Positions 7,040 to 12,283 of a DNA stretch of 12,283 bases are shown in pieces. The stretch is from contig JAFHCF010000070.1 of the NCBI GenBank assembly GCA_048497495.1, positions 1 through 12,283 of the forward strand, in the 5' to 3' direction. Source of the DNA: JAFHCF01 sp048497495 (GTDB lineage Bacteria; Pseudomonadota; Alphaproteobacteria; Rhizobiales; Ancalomicrobiaceae). Each line of letters opens with the position of its first letter. The stretch's first letter is position 1. Under the pieces are notes generated by a model. The model saw nothing but the letters and a program-made list of their open reading frames with translations, had not been told where the DNA came from and made no database searches. A program made the translations under genes and the position numbers.

Positions 7040-7071
7040 GACCGGAACATGCTCTGGAGCGATTTCCGGTC
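7040..7071. repeat. Inverted-repeat motif, copy 1
   Basis: GACCGGAA (7040-7047) and TTCCGGTC (7064-7071) are perfect 8-bp inverted arms around a 16-base centre containing CATGCTC and GAGCGAT. A second, degenerate copy of the same words lies about 100 bp downstream. The CATGCTCT-plus-GAGCGATTT vocabulary resembles dispersed intergenic repeats that I associate with Hyphomicrobiales; that link is from memory, not a search. Confidence 0.55.
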
Positions 7072-7109
7072 TGATCGCATTCGTTCGAAAGCCGCCCCGG
7101 CTCTTCGTC

Positions 7110-7163
7110 GGAGCGATTTCTTTTCCGTCGGCCCGATTCAGTCCGACCGAAACATGCACTAGG
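7110..7163. repeat. Inverted-repeat motif, copy 2 (degenerate)
   Basis: The words GGAGCGATTTC and GACCGAAACATGC recur here in the opposite order to copy 1 (GACCGGAACATGC, then GGAGCGATTTC). The arms TTCCGTCGG (7123-7131) and CCGACCGAA (7143-7151) pair at 8 of 9 positions around an 11-base loop. It ends about 30 bp before the B3/B4 start codon. It could be part of a dispersed repeat or an operator for that gene. Confidence 0.5.
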
Positions 7164-7195
7164 CTGCCGCGTCTCCCACCTCGAGCGAGTCCAGG

Positions 7196-7918
7196 ATGCG
7201 CGTCGATCTCTCCGACATCGCCCCCGCCTTTCCCGCCTTCCGCGTCGGTGTCGTCACCGCCGTGGGGCTGACCATCCCGACCGAACGGCCGGCCGGGCTC
7301 GACGGGTTGATCGCGGCGCGGCAGGCGGCGGCGCGCGCGCGTTGGGGTGGGCGCGAACTCGGCGACATCGCGGCGATCTCGGCCTGGCGCGGCGCCTACA
7401 AGGTCTTCGGCATCAAGTCGACGCGCTACCGCTGCTCGGTCGAGCGGCTGGTGAAGAACACGCTCGCGGAGCGGCCGCTGCCGGTCATCAACGGCTTCGT
7501 CGACGCCTACAACGCGGTGTCGCTCTCCCACGTCTTTCCGATCGGCGCCGACGATCTCGACCGGGTGGAGGGCGACATCTTCTTCCGCTACGCCCGCGAC
7601 GGCGACAGTTTCGTCGACATGTCGGGGGGCGAGGAGGGCGGCGGGGGGCCGGCGGAGGATCCGCCGAAGCCCGGCGAGGTGGTCTACGGTGACGCGGCCA
7701 AAGTCTTGTGCCGGCGCTGGAACTGGCGCCAGGACGGGCGCTCGCTGGTCACGCCCGAGACCACTCGGGCGGTGCTGACGGTCCAGTCGCTGGGGGTCGG
7801 CGACCTCGAGGCGGCGCTCGCCGACGTCCGCGATCTGATCGAACGCTTCTGCGGCGGACGCACGGCGGTGACCCTCGCCGACGCGGGCGAGCCCGTCCGC
7901 GATCTGGCGATGCCGTGA
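7196..7918 (+). CDS. Stand-alone B3/B4 domain protein (PheRS beta-like)
   Basis: This encodes a 240-residue cytoplasmic protein made essentially of the B3/B4 domain also found in the beta subunit of phenylalanyl-tRNA synthetase, where it carries the editing site. Diagnostic blocks are AWRGAYKVFGIKSTRYRCSVE (residues 63-83), the segment around residues 95-110 (LPVINGFVDAYNAVSL), DLDRVEGDIFFRYARDGDSF and GEVVYGDAAKVLCRRWNWRQ (160-179). Stand-alone members are widespread but poorly characterised; a role in removing mischarged aminoacyl-tRNA or binding amino acids is inference. A Gly/Glu-rich stretch at residues 144-158 separates two core blocks and is probably a flexible loop. The ATG at 7196 begins just before the domain and an in-frame TAG lies at 7160-7162; no good ribosome binding site is seen. 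It converges on metH. Confidence 0.9.
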   Translation: MRVDLSDIAPAFPAFRVGVVTAVGLTIPTERPAGLDGLIAARQAAARARWGGRELGDIAAISAWRGAYKVFGIKSTRYRCSVERLVKNTLAERPLPVINGFVDAYNAVSLSHVFPIGADDLDRVEGDIFFRYARDGDSFVDMSGGEEGGGGPAEDPPKPGEVVYGDAAKVLCRRWNWRQDGRSLVTPETTRAVLTVQSLGVGDLEAALADVRDLIERFCGGRTAVTLADAGEPVRDLAMP

Positions 7919-7931
7919 GGTTCGGGGCCTA

Positions 7932-7957
7932 CACGGGCGGCGCCGGCGCCGCCCGTG
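7932..7957. terminator. Perfect 26-bp palindrome between convergent genes
   Basis: The 13-bp arm CACGGGCGGCGCC is followed without spacer by its exact complement. It sits in the 49-bp gap between the stops of the B3/B4 gene (7918) and metH (7968). As RNA it would form an 11-bp GC stem with a 4-base loop on either strand. There is no T-tract, so it is a plausible bidirectional, non-canonical transcription end or mRNA 3'-end protector. Confidence 0.6.
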
Positions 7958-7967
7958 CAAGAGGGTC

Positions 7968-11705
<3,738 letters not shown>

Positions 11706-11804
11706 GATCTCGCTCTCGTCTCGTCGTTCGGGTGGACCCGCTCGGGAGGGTCTGGATTTCGCGGCTCCGGTGGGGGCCATGGTCTCGGGGGTCGGCTTCG
11801 TGGA

Positions 11805-12051
11805 GACGCCGTGCCCCCCCTCTCTGTCTCTCCCCCTCCAGGGGGGGAGAGAACCCTGGGGAGATCGTCATCGCGACACAAGGGTCCGTCGTGTCACGCA
11901 GTCCGGACCAATCGCGCCACTTCCCCGTTGGTGGAGAGAGTGACCGGGAATTGCCCTCTGAGCACGACGGCCCGTCGTGTTCCGAAGGCCGGTTCCGCCT
12001 CGTCCCCTCCCCCCTCGAGGGGGAGGGACAGGGAGGGGGGGGCTCGGCGTT
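11805..12051. repeat. MITE- or REP-like element with long imperfect inverted repeats
   Basis: The left end (11805-11854) and the reverse complement of the right end (12002-12050) are near copies. Both read ACGCCGnG, a run of 7-8 C, a T(C/T)CCTGT-type pyrimidine stretch, CTCCCCCTC and a run of G followed by a purine-rich tail. Similarity continues inward at lower level: ACACAAGGGTCCGTCGTG (from about 11876) matches the complement of sequence around 11963-11984. The arms are therefore about 95 bp with a loop of about 55 bp. Each end is also a hairpin itself: TCTCTCCCCC (11827-11836) pairs with GGGGGAGAGA (11843-11852), and the right end is a bulged palindrome centred on CTCGAG (12014-12019). 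It encodes no transposase. A dispersed, trans-mobilised or REP-like repeat is the best reading; copy number elsewhere is unknown. Confidence 0.65.
11963..11979. repeat. Internal hairpin of the element
   Basis: CACGACGG, one central C and CCGTCGTG form perfect 8-bp arms. The half CCGTCGTGT also occurs as a direct copy at 11886-11894, where it could alternatively pair with the CACGACGG arm. The element therefore has two competing folds. Confidence 0.55.
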
Positions 12052-12085
12052 GCCTCGGCTTTCGAGTCGAGGAAAACCGTATCCC

Positions 12086-12283
12086 TCACGCGGCCGCGTC
12101 GTCCGCGTGGATTCCCAGGGTCATGCAGATGTCGGTGACCAGATCGGCGCGGTTCATCGTGTAGAAGTGGAAGTGCTCCACTCCGCGCGCCCGCAAGTCC
12201 GCCACCTGCTCGATGCCGAAGTCGATGGCGGCGCGGGCGCGGGCGTCGACGCTGTCCTCGACGCGGGCGAAGCGCGCCAGGAC
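12086..12283 (-). CDS. metF: Methylenetetrahydrofolate reductase MetF (C-terminal 65 residues)
   Basis: The frame is open to the right edge, so only the C-terminus is present. Residues read VLARFARVEDS at the edge, followed by FGIEQVADLRARGVEHFHFYTMNRADLVTDICMTLG. The HFHFYTMNRADL block is a hallmark of the end of the MetF TIM barrel. The enzyme reduces 5,10-methylenetetrahydrofolate to 5-methyltetrahydrofolate, the methyl donor of MetH, in the cytoplasm. The gene ends 380 bp upstream of metH on the same strand, so the two form one functional unit. The tail after the hallmark block is short and acidic/alanine-rich (HADDAAA). Start, flavin-binding regions and promoter lie outside the window. 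Confidence 0.93.
   Translation of the reverse strand, partial: VLARFARVEDSVDARARAAIDFGIEQVADLRARGVEHFHFYTMNRADLVTDICMTLGIHADDAAA

Larger units (their letters stand above)
11706..12085. other. metF-metH intergenic region
   Basis: This 380-bp gap has no gene that I can support. From the metH side it holds about 100 bp of metH leader (11706-11804), with only a weak GAGCGAG near the start codon. The inverted-repeat element (11805-12051) follows, then a short spacer to the metF stop. Because both genes are on the minus strand and in one pathway, the gap is either an internal promoter region or transcribed spacer. No consensus promoter or known riboswitch fold is evident. Confidence 0.6.

Noticed and set aside
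11706..12085. Cobalamin, SAM-II or SAH riboswitch upstream of metH
   Set aside because: A GCCACT word and a GCCGAGGCAACGCCGAGC-like hairpin raised the idea, but the B12-box and the SAM-II and SAH core consensus elements are not found. A covariance-model (Infernal/Rfam) search would settle it.
11868..12089. Small minus-strand protein of 73 residues in the metF-metH gap
   Set aside because: It lies entirely over the inverted-repeat element, has a Pro/Arg/Gly-biased product and no ribosome binding site. It is most likely repeat sequence read as a frame.

Overview
The window is GC-rich chromosomal DNA from an alphaproteobacterium, most likely of the order Hyphomicrobiales (Rhizobiales). The inference rests on the gene order hisD - UPF0262 - low-molecular-weight phosphatase, a DUF2336 protein, a phosphonate phnM gene and the style of the intergenic repeats. 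No rRNA, tRNA, CRISPR array, transposase or phage gene is visible. Nearly all the sequence reads as housekeeping or ordinary accessory chromosome.

Layout. Positions 1-501 (+) hold the C-terminal part of PhnM, a phosphonate C-P lyase pathway hydrolase. It converges on a tightly packed minus-strand operon (2791 to 522): hisD (last enzyme of histidine synthesis, with a TTG start), a UPF0262 protein and a low-molecular-weight phosphatase/arsenate-reductase-like protein. A 251-bp divergent gap separates hisD from an unrecognised exported protein on the plus strand (3043-3798). This protein converges, across a small hairpin, on a second minus-strand pair: a patatin-like phospholipase lipoprotein (5582-4194) followed by a 99-residue protein that is 37% histidine (4140-3841). 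A 284-bp divergent region with an AT-rich core leads into a DUF2336 protein (5867-6979, +) and then a stand-alone B3/B4 (PheRS beta-like) protein (7196-7918, +). The gap between these two carries two degenerate copies of an inverted-repeat motif.

The right third is methionine metabolism on the minus strand: the last 65 codons of metF (12283-12086) and then a full-length B12-dependent metH (11705-7968). MetF makes 5-methyltetrahydrofolate and MetH uses it to methylate homocysteine, so the two genes form one pathway unit. The 380 bp between them hold a roughly 245-bp, almost self-complementary element with C/G-rich terminal inverted repeats. It looks like a dispersed MITE- or REP-like intergenic repeat inserted in the middle of the pathway unit.

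Most notable: the inverted-repeat element between metF and metH, the very histidine-rich protein paired with a surface or periplasmic phospholipase lipoprotein, the repeat pair upstream of the B3/B4 gene, and a perfect 26-bp palindrome between convergent genes. I found no clear new defence, mobile or biosynthetic system.
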